Positions 9,513-18,904 are shown, counted from the stretch's first letter. The stretch is DNA of 64,000 nucleotides from JBJYIN01 sp046237015 (GCF_046237015.1 NZ_JBJYIN010000005.1:62001-126000); one strand, 5' to 3'. The notes: a model not told the origin generated them from the letters alone. Made by a program: numbers and translations.

Positions 9513-10133
9513 ATGCAGAAATTACGCCTCGTTTGCTTTACCTTGATGACCTTCACGTTGAGTTTGACGGCTCATGCTGAAGAAAAACGCTATGTTTCCG
9601 ATGAGTTACTGACCTATATCCACAGCGGTCCAGGTAACCAATATCGTATTGTCGGTACGCTGAACGCGGGCGATCAGGTTACCGTGCTCAGTGTCAACGA
9701 AGGGGCTGGCTATGCGCAAATCCGCGATGATAAGAATCGTACCAGTTGGATCCCGCTCGCTCAGCTAAGCGAGATGCCAAGCCTGCGTACTCGTGTTCCC
9801 GAATTGGAAAAGCAGGTCAATGAGCTGACGGACAAACTGAAAAACATCGACCAGACATGGAATCAGCGTACTGCGGATATGCAGCAAAAAGTTGCCGCCA
9901 GCGACGCGATTATAGATGGACTGCGTAACGAAAATCAGGAGCTAAAAAACCAGCTCATTGTTGCACAAAAGAAAGTCAGTGCCGCCAATGTGCAACTTGA
10001 TGACAAACAACGAACGATCATTTTGCAATGGTTTATGTACGGTGGAGGCGTCGCTGGCGTCGGATTGTTATTGGGTCTCCTTCTCCCGCACATTATTCCG
10101 CGGAGAAAAAAGAACGATCGTTGGATGGGGTAA
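9513..10133 (+). CDS. ygiM: SH3 domain-containing signal-peptide protein YgiM
   Basis: A 206-residue envelope protein. Seen in order: an N-terminal signal peptide (LRLVCFTLMTFTLSLTAHAEE), a bacterial SH3 domain (YVSDELLTYIHSGPGNQYRI... to about residue 80), a coiled coil of about 80 residues (LEKQVNELTDKLKN...), and a C-terminal membrane segment (GGVAGVGLLLGLLLPHII) followed by a basic tail. This is the TIGR04211-type SH3 family. Its role is unknown; neighbouring cca downstream is the conserved E. coli arrangement. Confidence 0.92.
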   Translation: MQKLRLVCFTLMTFTLSLTAHAEEKRYVSDELLTYIHSGPGNQYRIVGTLNAGDQVTVLSVNEGAGYAQIRDDKNRTSWIPLAQLSEMPSLRTRVPELEKQVNELTDKLKNIDQTWNQRTADMQQKVAASDAIIDGLRNENQELKNQLIVAQKKVSAANVQLDDKQRTIILQWFMYGGGVAGVGLLLGLLLPHIIPRRKKNDRWMG

Positions 10134-10189
10134 CGTGTCAAAAATGCTAGTATGACATGCCTATCATTATCTCTCTCAGGAGCCCGTCA

Positions 10190-11437
10190 TTGAATATTTA
10201 TCTTGTCGGCGGTGCTGTTCGGGACAGCCTGCTTAATTTACCTGTCACCGATAAAGATTGGGTGGTCGTTGGCGCGACCCCCGAACAACTCCTGTCACAG
10301 GGTTATCAGCAGGTAGGAAAGGATTTTCCTGTTTTTTTACACCCAGTCAGTCGTGACGAATATGCGCTAGCGCGTACGGAGAGAAAATCGGGCAAAGGTT
10401 ATACCGGATTCTCCTGTTATGCTGCGCCAGATGTCACGCTGGAACAGGATTTGCTTCGCCGGGATTTGACCATTAATGCCATGGCGCAAACTGAACAGGG
10501 CAGATTAGTTGATCCCTATCGTGGCCGCCATGATCTGGAGAATCGCCTGCTTCGTCATGTCTCTGATGCTTTTAGTGAAGATCCACTAAGGGTGTTACGC
10601 GTTGCCCGTTTCGCCGCTCGTTTTGCCTATTTAGGTTTTCAGATCGCGGAAGAAACGTTAGCACTGATGCAAAAGATGGTTCGTGAGGGGGAATTGACCT
10701 ATCTCACCCCCGAGCGTGTCTGGAAAGAGACAGAAAAAGCACTTGGTACCCGCTCACCGCAGGTTTATTTTCAGGTGCTACGCGACTGTGGTGCGCTTGC
10801 CGTATTATTTCCAGAGATTGATAAACTCTACGGTGTCCCTGCCCCCGCTAAATGGCACCCGGAAATTGATACCGGTATTCATACGTTGATGACACTCGCG
10901 ATTGCCGCTCAACTCAGCCCGGATATTGATGTTCGTTTTGCCACACTCTGTCACGATCTCGGCAAAGGGCTGACCCCGCCAGAATTATGGCCGCGACACC
11001 ATGGTCATGGGCCCGCGGGCGTGAAACTGGTTGAGTCACTATGTCAGCGCCTGTGTGTTCCTAATCACATACGCGATTTAGCAAAACTGGTTGCAGAATA
11101 TCATGACCTGATACATACCGTGCAGATATTACAACCTAAAACGTTATTGAAGCTGTTTGATACCGTTGATGTCTGGCGCAAGCCGCAACGACTGGAGCAA
11201 TTGGCTATCACCAGTGAGGCGGATGCCAGAGGCCGTGCTGGTTTTGAGGAAAGCCCTTACCCTCAGGGCGATTATCTGCGCGAAGCATTCCGCGTGGCGA
11301 GCCGTATTACCAGCGCAGAGGTTGTCGCTGACGGTTATCAGGGTATTGAAATCCGAAACGAGTTATCCCGTCGCAGGACGATAGCACTGGAACAATGGAA
11401 ACATCAGCAACAGGACGACACTTCCTCAGCGTTATAA
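10190..11437 (+). CDS. cca: Multifunctional CCA tRNA nucleotidyltransferase / phosphatase / 2'3'-cyclic phosphodiesterase (TTG start)
   Basis: Adds and repairs the 3' CCA of tRNAs. The N-terminal class II nucleotidyltransferase domain begins IYLVGGAVRDSLLNLP and contains DLLRRDLTINAMA and DPYRGRHDLENRLLRHV; the RVARFAARF and later region bind tRNA and nucleotide. The C-terminal HD domain (FATLCHDLGKG, residues about 225-340) carries the phosphohydrolase activities typical of enterobacterial Cca. The family N-terminus aligns with a TTG codon at 10190, which has AGGAG seven bases upstream and gives 415 residues (E. coli 412). The in-frame ATG at 10157 would add 11 unmatched residues and was rejected. 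Confidence 0.95.
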   Translation: MNIYLVGGAVRDSLLNLPVTDKDWVVVGATPEQLLSQGYQQVGKDFPVFLHPVSRDEYALARTERKSGKGYTGFSCYAAPDVTLEQDLLRRDLTINAMAQTEQGRLVDPYRGRHDLENRLLRHVSDAFSEDPLRVLRVARFAARFAYLGFQIAEETLALMQKMVREGELTYLTPERVWKETEKALGTRSPQVYFQVLRDCGALAVLFPEIDKLYGVPAPAKWHPEIDTGIHTLMTLAIAAQLSPDIDVRFATLCHDLGKGLTPPELWPRHHGHGPAGVKLVESLCQRLCVPNHIRDLAKLVAEYHDLIHTVQILQPKTLLKLFDTVDVWRKPQRLEQLAITSEADARGRAGFEESPYPQGDYLREAFRVASRITSAEVVADGYQGIEIRNELSRRRTIALEQWKHQQQDDTSSAL

Positions 11438-11443
11438 TCAATA

Positions 11444-11480
11444 AAAGGCCACAACAACCCGAAATGTGGCCTTTCATTTA
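11444..11480. terminator. Bidirectional rho-independent terminator, cca / uppP
   Basis: Perfect 10-base arms AAAGGCCACA and TGTGGCCTTT separated by 11 bases, with a T-rich stretch after the right arm and A-rich sequence before the left arm. It sits between the converging ends of cca and uppP and can stop both transcripts. Confidence 0.88.
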
Positions 11481-11487
11481 ATAGGAC

Positions 11488-12306
11488 CTACATAAACACC
11501 ATAAACACGACGCCCGCCACAATAAAACGATAAATCGCAAACGGAACAAAAGAGATGCGCTTGATGATCTGCAAGAACGTTTTAATCGCAATCAACGCAA
11601 CAATAAACGCCGTCACAAAACCTACCGCAAACATGGGCAGATCAGCTAACGACAGGAAATGCCAGCTTTTATAAAGATCCAGTACGGTTGCGCCCATCAT
11701 CATAGGAACAGCCAGAATAAAAGAGAATTCCGATGCGGCATAACGACTGACGCCCATCAACATCCCACCGGAAATCGTCGCGCCAGAACGGGAAAAACCT
11801 GGCCATAACGCCAAACACTGGAAACAGCCAATCATAAAGGCCTGACGATGGGTAATATCGTCTAATCCAACCGCACGAGGTTGTTTTGGCTTTAGCCATT
11901 CCGCGGCCAATAGCAGAAAACCGCCGATAACTAACGAATACATCACATTCTGCGGCGTAAACAATGATTTGATAACACTGTGAAAAATCAGGCCAAGTAC
12001 GACTGCTGGGATCATTGCCAACAAGATATGCGTGAGTTTTAAACGGCCTGTGGTTTGTCCTTCATGCGGCACCTCACCAAAGTGGATACCAATAAGCCCA
12101 AACAAACGACGCCAGAACATGACAACAACGGCAAGAATAGACCCCAGTTGAATGATGACTTCGAACGTTTTAGCTTTTTCATCAACAAAGCCTAGCCAAT
12201 GTCCCACAATGATCATGTGTCCTGTCGAAGAAACCGGCAGAAACTCGGTCAACCCTTCAACCACCCCAAGAATAAACGCGATGAACAACGAATGCAGGTC
12301 TGTCAT
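11488..12306 (-). CDS. uppP: Undecaprenyl-diphosphatase UppP/BacA
   Basis: Inner-membrane phosphatase that dephosphorylates undecaprenyl pyrophosphate to recycle the lipid carrier of peptidoglycan and other envelope polymers; overproduction gives bacitracin resistance. The 272 residues contain the two family motifs GVVEGLTEFLPVSSTGHMI near the N-terminus and PGFSRSGATISGGMLMGVSR near residue 170, and about eight hydrophobic segments. Length equals that of E. coli BacA within one residue. It lies between cca and folB as in E. coli. Confidence 0.97.
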   Translation of the reverse strand: MTDLHSLFIAFILGVVEGLTEFLPVSSTGHMIIVGHWLGFVDEKAKTFEVIIQLGSILAVVVMFWRRLFGLIGIHFGEVPHEGQTTGRLKLTHILLAMIPAVVLGLIFHSVIKSLFTPQNVMYSLVIGGFLLLAAEWLKPKQPRAVGLDDITHRQAFMIGCFQCLALWPGFSRSGATISGGMLMGVSRYAASEFSFILAVPMMMGATVLDLYKSWHFLSLADLPMFAVGFVTAFIVALIAIKTFLQIIKRISFVPFAIYRFIVAGVVFMVFM

Positions 12307-12404
12307 CTAAAATCCTTTGTCGCTTGTCAGAAACAGTAAAAAATAAACGCCAACTCCGTCATGTCCGCAAAGGTCGGAAGTTCCACTGGCAAGATAGCCC
12401 GTCA

Positions 12405-12445
12405 TAAAAAAGCGGCTACGCTACCCAGCGAGCCGCTTTTGTCGT
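12405..12445. terminator. Terminator downstream of folB
   Basis: Inverted repeat AGCGGCT / AGCCGCT flanked by A-tract on the left and T-tract on the right (AAAAAAGCGGCT ... AGCCGCTTTT). On the minus strand it ends the folB transcript about 90 bases after its stop and lies upstream of uppP, so the two minus-strand genes are probably separate units. Confidence 0.8.
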
Positions 12446-12532
12446 TTGAAACATGGCGGATACAGACGTTATAGATCGTTCAGATTACCGTTTAGTTTCA
12501 CGTAAGTCAGTATTAATGAAGTCAAATCGGAT

Positions 12533-12886
12533 TTATCGCGTACCGCGTTCGATCACCACGCCAACTTGTCTTGCCTGTGCGACCGCGCCCGGTTTACTGA
12601 CTTTTATGCGCAGCCAAGGGATCGAGAAACGCTGCATCAGCATCTGAGCCACTTCTTCTGCTACCCGTTCCACCAACGCAAAACGCTGCCCGGCGACATG
12701 CTCAATTACCGCGTGACTGACATCCGCATAGCTCAGACAGTCGTTCACATCATCACTGGCCGCAGCACGGCGATTGTCCCATCCCATTTCGATATCGAAC
12801 ACCAGTTTCTGTTCAATGGTCTGCTCCCAATCATAAACACCAATGGTGGTAATGACGGTAAGTTCCTCAATAAATACGATATCCAT
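12533..12886 (-). CDS. folB: Dihydroneopterin aldolase FolB
   Basis: Converts 7,8-dihydroneopterin to 6-hydroxymethyl-dihydropterin and glycolaldehyde in folate synthesis. The 117-residue protein begins MDIVFIEELTVITTIGVYDW and shows the conserved QKLVFDIEMGWD, CLSYADV and KPGAV segments, with Glu and Tyr residues of the pterin pocket in place. A GTG codon immediately upstream is in frame, but ATG at 12886 matches the family start. Divergent from plsY, as in E. coli. Confidence 0.96.
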   Translation of the reverse strand: MDIVFIEELTVITTIGVYDWEQTIEQKLVFDIEMGWDNRRAAASDDVNDCLSYADVSHAVIEHVAGQRFALVERVAEEVAQMLMQRFSIPWLRIKVSKPGAVAQARQVGVVIERGTR

Positions 12887-13023
12887 CACGCCGTTCTCTG
12901 TTTTTGTCGTTGTCGGATACCACTTCCGACGGAATATGCGTATTATCCACAGATGCGAAGAGTAAAACGACCCCTATTACATGACTCTCGATTAAACAGC
13001 TTTCTATTAAACGGGAATGCGTT

Positions 13024-13653
13024 ATGAGTGCAACCGCGCTTGGTATGATTCTAATCGCGTATCTGTGTGGCTCGATTTCCAGTGCGATTCTGGTATGTCG
13101 AATTGCAGGGCTTCCGGATCCGCGCGAACACGGTTCAGGCAATCCAGGGGCTACCAATGTCCTGCGTGTCGGTGGTAAGGCTGCCGCTGCTACGGTATTG
13201 GTTTTCGATGTATTGAAAGGTATGTTGCCTGTCTGGGCAGCTTACGCGCTGGGTGTACCGCCACTCTATCTTGGTTTGACCGCTATCGCCGCCTGTCTGG
13301 GCCACATTTATCCTGTCTTTTTTCGCTTTCGTGGTGGGAAAGGTGTGGCAACCGCCTTCGGCGCTATTGCCCCCATCGGCTGGGATCTGACGGGCCTCAT
13401 GACTGGCACCTGGCTGCTGACGGTTCTGCTCAGCGGTTATTCCTCTCTCGGTGCCATTATCAGCGCACTCATCGCCCCTTTCTACGTGTGGTGGTTTAAA
13501 CCTCAATTCACATTTCCGGTAGCGATGCTGTCCTGCTTGATTCTCATGCGCCACCACGACAATATTCAACGTCTGTGGCGTGGTCAGGAAGGAAAAATCT
13601 GGAATAAGCTCGGCAAAAAAAAGGCATCCGATACGGAGAAAGATAACTCCTAG
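13024..13653 (+). CDS. plsY: Glycerol-3-phosphate acyltransferase PlsY
   Basis: Membrane enzyme transferring the acyl group of acyl-phosphate to glycerol-3-phosphate, the first step of phospholipid synthesis. Five or six hydrophobic segments and the three PlsY motifs are seen: GSGNPGATNVLRVGGK, GHIYPVFFRFRGGKGVAT and the C-terminal HHDNIQRLWRGQE. Length 209 (E. coli 205). GGGA precedes the ATG. Divergent from folB. Downstream the E. coli synteny breaks, with ppa following instead of the tsaD region. Confidence 0.96.
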   Translation: MSATALGMILIAYLCGSISSAILVCRIAGLPDPREHGSGNPGATNVLRVGGKAAAATVLVFDVLKGMLPVWAAYALGVPPLYLGLTAIAACLGHIYPVFFRFRGGKGVATAFGAIAPIGWDLTGLMTGTWLLTVLLSGYSSLGAIISALIAPFYVWWFKPQFTFPVAMLSCLILMRHHDNIQRLWRGQEGKIWNKLGKKKASDTEKDNS

Positions 13654-13824
13654 AAACGACTGGATAAGTTTCCTCCTACATCCATTGTGCACAGCATCCA
13701 TTGTACACGGCGTACAGCCGAAGCAATACCGCCGGTTGCCTTCACTCACGGCTCGACACGGCGGGTAAATAAGCCGTTTCCCCATCCCGTTAAGCCGACT
13801 AAAAATCGGCGACATTAGACGCGT

Positions 13825-13836
13825 TTTGGCTATAAT
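13825..13836 (+). promoter_or_regulatory. Probable -10 element of the ppa promoter
   Basis: A perfect TATAAT hexamer at 13831-13836, about 45 bases before the ppa start codon. No good -35 hexamer is seen at the ideal spacing, so the exact promoter is tentative. A small dyad (GCCGA / TCGGC) lies just upstream. Confidence 0.5.
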
Positions 13837-13880
13837 GAGCGCCACGCCATTTCATGTTGAAAAGAGAAAAGGAAACTGAC

Positions 13881-14411
13881 ATGAGTCTGAACAATGTCCC
13901 GGCAGGTAAAGACCTTCCGGAAGATATTTATGTTGTGATTGAAATCCCCGCTAACGCTGATCCAATCAAATACGAAATTGATAAAGACACCGGCGCACTA
14001 TTTGTGGACCGTTTCATGTCTACCGCCATGTTCTACCCATGCAACTATGGGTACATCAATCACACGCTGTCTCTGGATGGCGATCCGGTTGATGTTCTGG
14101 TTCCTACCCCGTATCCGCTGCAACCGGGCTCCGTTATTCGCTGCCGTCCCGTTGGCGTACTGAAAATGACCGACGAAGCGGGCGAAGATGCTAAGCTGGT
14201 TGCTGTCCCACACAGCAAACTGACCAAAGAATACGATCACATCAAAGATGTTAACGACCTGCCTGAATTACTGCGTGCACAGATCGGCCACTTCTTTGAG
14301 CACTACAAAGATCTGGAAAAAGGCAAGTGGGTTAAAGTTGAAGGCTGGGACAACGTAGAAGCTGCAAAAGCAGAAATCGTTGCGTCTTTCGAACGTGCTA
14401 AAAACAAGTAA
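13881..14411 (+). CDS. ppa: Inorganic pyrophosphatase
   Basis: Cytoplasmic family I pyrophosphatase that hydrolyses PPi and pulls biosynthetic reactions forward. The 176 residues equal the E. coli enzyme in length and contain the signature DGDPVDVLV with its metal-binding aspartates, KYEIDKDTG, FYPCNYGYI and KDLEKGKWVKVEGW. The chosen ATG has AAAAGGAAA upstream; the extra nine residues of the longer frame are not part of the family. Convergent with ytfP. Confidence 0.98.
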   Translation: MSLNNVPAGKDLPEDIYVVIEIPANADPIKYEIDKDTGALFVDRFMSTAMFYPCNYGYINHTLSLDGDPVDVLVPTPYPLQPGSVIRCRPVGVLKMTDEAGEDAKLVAVPHSKLTKEYDHIKDVNDLPELLRAQIGHFFEHYKDLEKGKWVKVEGWDNVEAAKAEIVASFERAKNK

Positions 14412-14446
14412 GCACGACGAAAAACGATAAAAACACCAAACCCAAT

Positions 14447-14529
14447 CCGTCATTCCTGCGAAAGCAGGAATCTTTCTGATATCAATGTGTTATCTAATGG
14501 AAAGATCCCCGCCTGCGCGGGGATGACGG
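14447..14529. repeat. Paired-hairpin palindromic repeat between ppa and ytfP
   Basis: An 83-base imperfect palindrome with CCGTCAT at its left end and ATGACGG at its right end. Each arm holds a small hairpin, TTCCTGCGAAAGCAGGAA on the left and CCCCGCCTGCGCGGGGA on the right. It resembles the widespread CCGTCATTCC-type REP/MITE-like repeats of proteobacteria. Placed between converging genes, it may also work as a bidirectional terminator. Confidence 0.75.
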
Positions 14530-14549
14530 AAAGGTACGAGATTGACGAG

Positions 14550-14897
14550 TCAAACTTCTTCATCACGTTTCAACCAGTCTCCACTGGCGATACGCGGCAA
14601 TCCAGCGACGGAATGCTTATAAAGATAGATCCATGCACTGCCCAACGGGGTAGCAATCAGCTCTCGCTGATATTCGTGACCATCCCGTTTTAACGCATCC
14701 AATTCCGTCAGGATTGACGAACTAATACGATAGACTTCACAACGTATCTCCCCATGACCCGCGACCACCGCCGGATAATGGCCGAGATCGTACAGCTCGT
14801 ACCCGACAAGCTGACAATCCCCCAACCATTGAGCGTTGGTCATCCAATGACTATTTCCCTGATTACGCCGTAAACTGCCGTAGACAATAATTCGCAT
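14550..14897 (-). CDS. ytfP: Gamma-glutamylcyclotransferase-like protein YtfP
   Basis: A 115-residue protein of the AIG2/GGCT-like fold: RIIVYGSLRRNQGNSHWM is the family YGSLxxG-type loop, followed by LVGYELYDLGHYPAVV and EVYRISSSILTELDALK. E. coli YtfP (113 residues) has a solved fold but no settled substrate. It starts two bases after the tamB stop codon and is probably co-transcribed with tamA-tamB. Confidence 0.93.
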   Translation of the reverse strand: MRIIVYGSLRRNQGNSHWMTNAQWLGDCQLVGYELYDLGHYPAVVAGHGEIRCEVYRISSSILTELDALKRDGHEYQRELIATPLGSAWIYLYKHSVAGLPRIASGDWLKRDEEV

Positions 14898-14899
14898 CG

Positions 14900-17800
14900 C
14901 TAAAACTCAAACTGATAGAGCACATCTAATGCCTGATTGATCCCAGACACCGCTTCCAAGTATAGCTTTGGCATTAAACGGTAACGTAACGTTAACGTTG
15001 CCAAAGAATCAAATATGCCTACACCATATTTAACTTGCAGGCCAGGAAGGACGTAACCGCTGACCACAACCTGAGAATTGTCGCCAACACCCTGTGTATC
15101 CAGAGCTAAATTGCTTACGCCAAAGGCCTCGCCGATTTTACCCACAACTTGACCACTTTGTGCAACCCCTAAACCCACCAAAGCAGATGTCATGGCTGAA
15201 CTGTCGGCACCACCGCTGTCTAATCCTTGTCCTCGCAGCAGATAGGACAAGGCTTCCTGCTGCGACATGGCGGGATCGGAAAAAATTTCAAGTTTCGGCG
15301 TACTGGCCATTCCCGTGACCCGCACACCAGCCGTTACGTTATTTTCAGTGCTATCAGGGTTACGGATGGCTTCAATATTCAGAATAGGTTGATCCGGCGG
15401 ACCAGAGAACAATATCTGCCCCTTGCGCACGATCAAGTCTTGCCCATAAGCCTTGAAACGTCCTGAAGGAATATCTATCTGACCGTTCAAGCCTAATCCA
15501 CGCGCGTCCTGAACCATTTTCAGGTCGCCTTGCAAACGAGCAACCAGACCAAAGGCATCCAACCGCACATCATTACCAACACGAATAACCAGATTGCTGT
15601 TAATGGGAATAGATGCAGACGCTTTCTCCAATGGCTGACGTTGAGCATCCAGTAGCACTTCATCCGAAGAGACATCCACCGCACTTTCCGGCATATCCTT
15701 GACCACAATGCGTGCCCAGGGAATGCCCACCGAGCCATTCAATGCGAACAGTTGAGGGGTCGCCTCAAAAACGATGTCCGGCGAAACATCAAGACGTGCC
15801 GTCGGCGGAACGGTAACGCGTATCCGCTGACCTTTCGCTGCAATGCGAGCACGCCAAGCATCAGGTTGCGACCAATCCGCGTTGCCACCCAAGTTCAATT
15901 GACCATTGTCTGTTTTCAGGAACCCTTGCAACGTAGAAGACATCCCGTTGAAGCTCAGAGCCAATCGTCCCGTCGTGAGATCTATCGGCATCCAACTCCC
16001 ATCGACATCCAATCTTTCCAATGCCATCTGACCAAAAACCTGAGGTCGTTCTGCATTTCCCGCCAGACGCAGGTTCGCATTCAGTGTGCCTTCCGCCTTT
16101 TCACCCTTGCGCAGGATCGGCTTAAGCATCGTTAGAGAAAGAGAATTAATGGCGACATTTCCACCAAGATTACGCCGCCCCTGCGGATCGGTAACGTAAA
16201 TATCGCCACTGAACCGCCCGTTATCCCGGATCGCCATCACCCAACCAAGCTGTGCGCGACCCCGATCGAGACCAGCATTCAATGTGAAAGTGTCAAATGT
16301 CACCGGCAGCGCATTTCCCTGCACCTGCTGCTTAACATTCACATTATTTCCTACCAGCGTGATTTTCGCTTGCGGCAACCCCTGGTCAGCCTGCCAACTG
16401 AACTCTGCGCCACCGCTAACTGTGCCCTCCAGCGCGGTATCCGCACCGAGAAACGGCTTAACCATCGCTAAATCAAAACGATTCAGACGGATACTGGCCT
16501 GACCGCTCGGTCCAGCTTCAATGGTTTTCGGCACGCAAAGTTCGGCATTAGGATTGCGCCAGCAGTGCGTACCAATACTGATTTTCTGCTGCGCATTCTG
16601 ATAATCCAACGCCATATTCTGAGTTAAACGCCATTCTCCCACCGGGGTATCAAACCGAATATTGCTCAGTGAACCACGCCAGCGCTGTGCCTGACGGTCA
16701 AAACTACCGGACAGTGCCAGTTGACCGGAAACGGGCTCCCCCTCCAGATTCAGCTGTAGTTGATGCTGTTTTTCATTGCCGTCAGCATTCAACGTTAGCA
16801 AACCAATACTCAGACCATCCTGACGCAGTTGCTCCAATCTTACCGCCAGCTTTCCGGCAATTTGCGCTATCGACGATGAGGACTCAGAACGGATGTTGCC
16901 ATCAACCTTTATCTGACCGATCGTCATCGTCTGCCACCTCAACCCCGATGCCGTGAGATCGGCCAGAATCTGTGGCTCGTTCAGTTTGCCGCGCAACTTG
17001 AGATTGCCAAGCACTCGCCCGGCAAGCCCCGGCAATATACCGTTCAACCCAGGCGCATTGATATCCGCATCCAGTTGCCACTTATCGCTCAAATCACCTT
17101 TTACGTTCAGTTGGTTACGACCAAGGGCCAGATTGATCCCCGGAATGTTCCACTGACCGGCAGCGTTACCACGCAATTCCCCTCTGGCCGTCAGCTTGTT
17201 TTCCTTTACATTGCCATCCAAACGCAACTCGGGAACCTGTAGCTGCCAGCTTCCGCCATAAATACTGCCTCGTATGGCAATTTTACCGTCCACTTTTGCT
17301 GGCCATTCCGGCCATTGCTTTGCCGTATTGATGCCATTTATCAGCAATTCACTACGCCAGCTAATCGCTTGACTCCAATCCACCACCGCACTGAGATCGG
17401 CGTTGCCCTGTAACGCAGCGATACGCAACCGGGACAGGTTAAATTGTTCTACATTGCCTTTGCCATCCAACAGCAACGTAGCCAGAGGCAAATCCGCCCC
17501 ACGAACCTCACCGCGTAATGACAGCGCATAGTCCGTCATTTTGCCGTTAAATCGCAGACGGATGTCATTCGCCTGATATTGCGTCTCCCCGACTAGCGGC
17601 CAGCGAACCTGTGCCGTTTCCAGCGTCAGCGTCAGCGGTAACCCCGCTTCAGCTAATTCAGTCTGTAGCGTCAACTGTGCCCGCTGCGGCCCGGATAAAT
17701 TCAACATCACATCAAGCTGCTCACGCAGCCCGCCGGTTACGGTCAACTTGAGTTTTTCGCCTTTCAGCGGAGCAACATTCAAGACGCCATTAGCCGATAA

Positions 17801-18904
17801 TGATACTGGCCAATTCTCACTTAACGTGGCCTCTCCGCGCACATTAAGGCCACCCTGTGGCGATTGAACAATCAATCGATCCAGTTGCAAGTGCTGATTT
17901 TGCGTAGAAGCCTGAATGATCAGGTCAGAAATCAGAATATCCTGGTCGCCGGTCAGCCGCAGTTGTTCCCCGTGAATATCTGCAATGGTCAAATCCAGCG
18001 GTAGCGTAAACTGCGGCAAATCGGGCAGAAGAGGTTTAGAAAACAGTTCAGTTAAGCGCTCACCTAACGACTGCTCCTGTGTCGCAGTCGCCCCGTTGGT
18101 CGAGCGCTCGGTCTGTGTCGTCCTTGGCTGGGATGGTGCAACCGTTAGGGTTTTATCTATCTGAATCGTTTGGGAATTGCCATTTTCAACCGCGTCACGC
18201 ACCGTCGCGGCGGTTTCCTTCACCACATCAGCAACATCAGAGGCCGTTATTTTACCGTCCTCTAACACATCTATCGGCGTTTTGGGTAATGCGACCAACA
18301 ACGCACTCACTTTCGTCGGCAAGAGCGAAAGTGCACGCCCTTCCCACTGCATTCCTGTGCGGAACGACCCCAGCGAAATCGCCGTGTCATCCAACGTGAC
18401 GTTAACATTATCCAACGTCAACGCGTTCAGTGAGATAGGGAATGGCGCTGATAATTCCGTCAGCGGTTCACTGGGCTCGACGGGTGTTTCTGTGGCCGGC
18501 AACGCAGCAGTATCCACCACCACATCGATATTTTTTGCAGATAAATCATTAATACAAAGCTGACTTTTTCGTAAACAACCGAGGGCAAGCGATAAGTGAA
18601 ATTGCTCCGCCTTAACCGTTACGCCTGGCATCTGATAGCTCACGTCTTTGAGCGTCAAATCGCGCCAGCCGCCGCTGACACTCGCAATATCCAAACCCGG
18701 CACAAAACGTGACGCGCCATTTAACAGCAGGTGTAGCCCTGGCGTGGTTCCTACCAACAAGACCAATGCAAGCATGATGAACAACAGGAAAGCGCTTATG
18801 CCAATGCCCACTTTCTTTAGCCACGAACCGCGCCGTCTTGCCACAGGTGGAGTCACTGCATCGTCTGGCGTTGAGGTCTGATTCCCTTTCGTCTCTTCTG
18901 TCAT
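14900..18904 (-). CDS. tamB: Translocation and assembly module protein TamB
   Basis: Inner-membrane-anchored, periplasm-spanning AsmA/VPS13-type protein. With TamA it helps outer-membrane protein insertion and takes part in phospholipid transport to the outer membrane. The 1334-residue chain has a proline/arginine-rich cytoplasmic start, one N-terminal membrane segment (GIGISAFLLFIMLALVLLVG), a very long beta-rich repetitive region, and the C-terminal DUF490/TamB domain ending in QALDVLYQFEF with a terminal aromatic residue. E. coli TamB has 1259 residues. A Ser/Thr/Gln-rich stretch near residues 255-285 probably accounts for part of the extra length. Its ATG overlaps the tamA stop by four bases (ATGA). 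Confidence 0.97.
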   Translation of the reverse strand: MTEETKGNQTSTPDDAVTPPVARRRGSWLKKVGIGISAFLLFIMLALVLLVGTTPGLHLLLNGASRFVPGLDIASVSGGWRDLTLKDVSYQMPGVTVKAEQFHLSLALGCLRKSQLCINDLSAKNIDVVVDTAALPATETPVEPSEPLTELSAPFPISLNALTLDNVNVTLDDTAISLGSFRTGMQWEGRALSLLPTKVSALLVALPKTPIDVLEDGKITASDVADVVKETAATVRDAVENGNSQTIQIDKTLTVAPSQPRTTQTERSTNGATATQEQSLGERLTELFSKPLLPDLPQFTLPLDLTIADIHGEQLRLTGDQDILISDLIIQASTQNQHLQLDRLIVQSPQGGLNVRGEATLSENWPVSLSANGVLNVAPLKGEKLKLTVTGGLREQLDVMLNLSGPQRAQLTLQTELAEAGLPLTLTLETAQVRWPLVGETQYQANDIRLRFNGKMTDYALSLRGEVRGADLPLATLLLDGKGNVEQFNLSRLRIAALQGNADLSAVVDWSQAISWRSELLINGINTAKQWPEWPAKVDGKIAIRGSIYGGSWQLQVPELRLDGNVKENKLTARGELRGNAAGQWNIPGINLALGRNQLNVKGDLSDKWQLDADINAPGLNGILPGLAGRVLGNLKLRGKLNEPQILADLTASGLRWQTMTIGQIKVDGNIRSESSSSIAQIAGKLAVRLEQLRQDGLSIGLLTLNADGNEKQHQLQLNLEGEPVSGQLALSGSFDRQAQRWRGSLSNIRFDTPVGEWRLTQNMALDYQNAQQKISIGTHCWRNPNAELCVPKTIEAGPSGQASIRLNRFDLAMVKPFLGADTALEGTVSGGAEFSWQADQGLPQAKITLVGNNVNVKQQVQGNALPVTFDTFTLNAGLDRGRAQLGWVMAIRDNGRFSGDIYVTDPQGRRNLGGNVAINSLSLTMLKPILRKGEKAEGTLNANLRLAGNAERPQVFGQMALERLDVDGSWMPIDLTTGRLALSFNGMSSTLQGFLKTDNGQLNLGGNADWSQPDAWRARIAAKGQRIRVTVPPTARLDVSPDIVFEATPQLFALNGSVGIPWARIVVKDMPESAVDVSSDEVLLDAQRQPLEKASASIPINSNLVIRVGNDVRLDAFGLVARLQGDLKMVQDARGLGLNGQIDIPSGRFKAYGQDLIVRKGQILFSGPPDQPILNIEAIRNPDSTENNVTAGVRVTGMASTPKLEIFSDPAMSQQEALSYLLRGQGLDSGGADSSAMTSALVGLGVAQSGQVVGKIGEAFGVSNLALDTQGVGDNSQVVVSGYVLPGLQVKYGVGIFDSLATLTLRYRLMPKLYLEAVSGINQALDVLYQFEF

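Noticed and set aside
13135..13845. 236-codon ORF antisense to plsY and the plsY-ppa spacer
   Set aside because: It mirrors the plsY codons, has no recognisable domain and an Arg/Gln/His-rich composition typical of antisense shadows.
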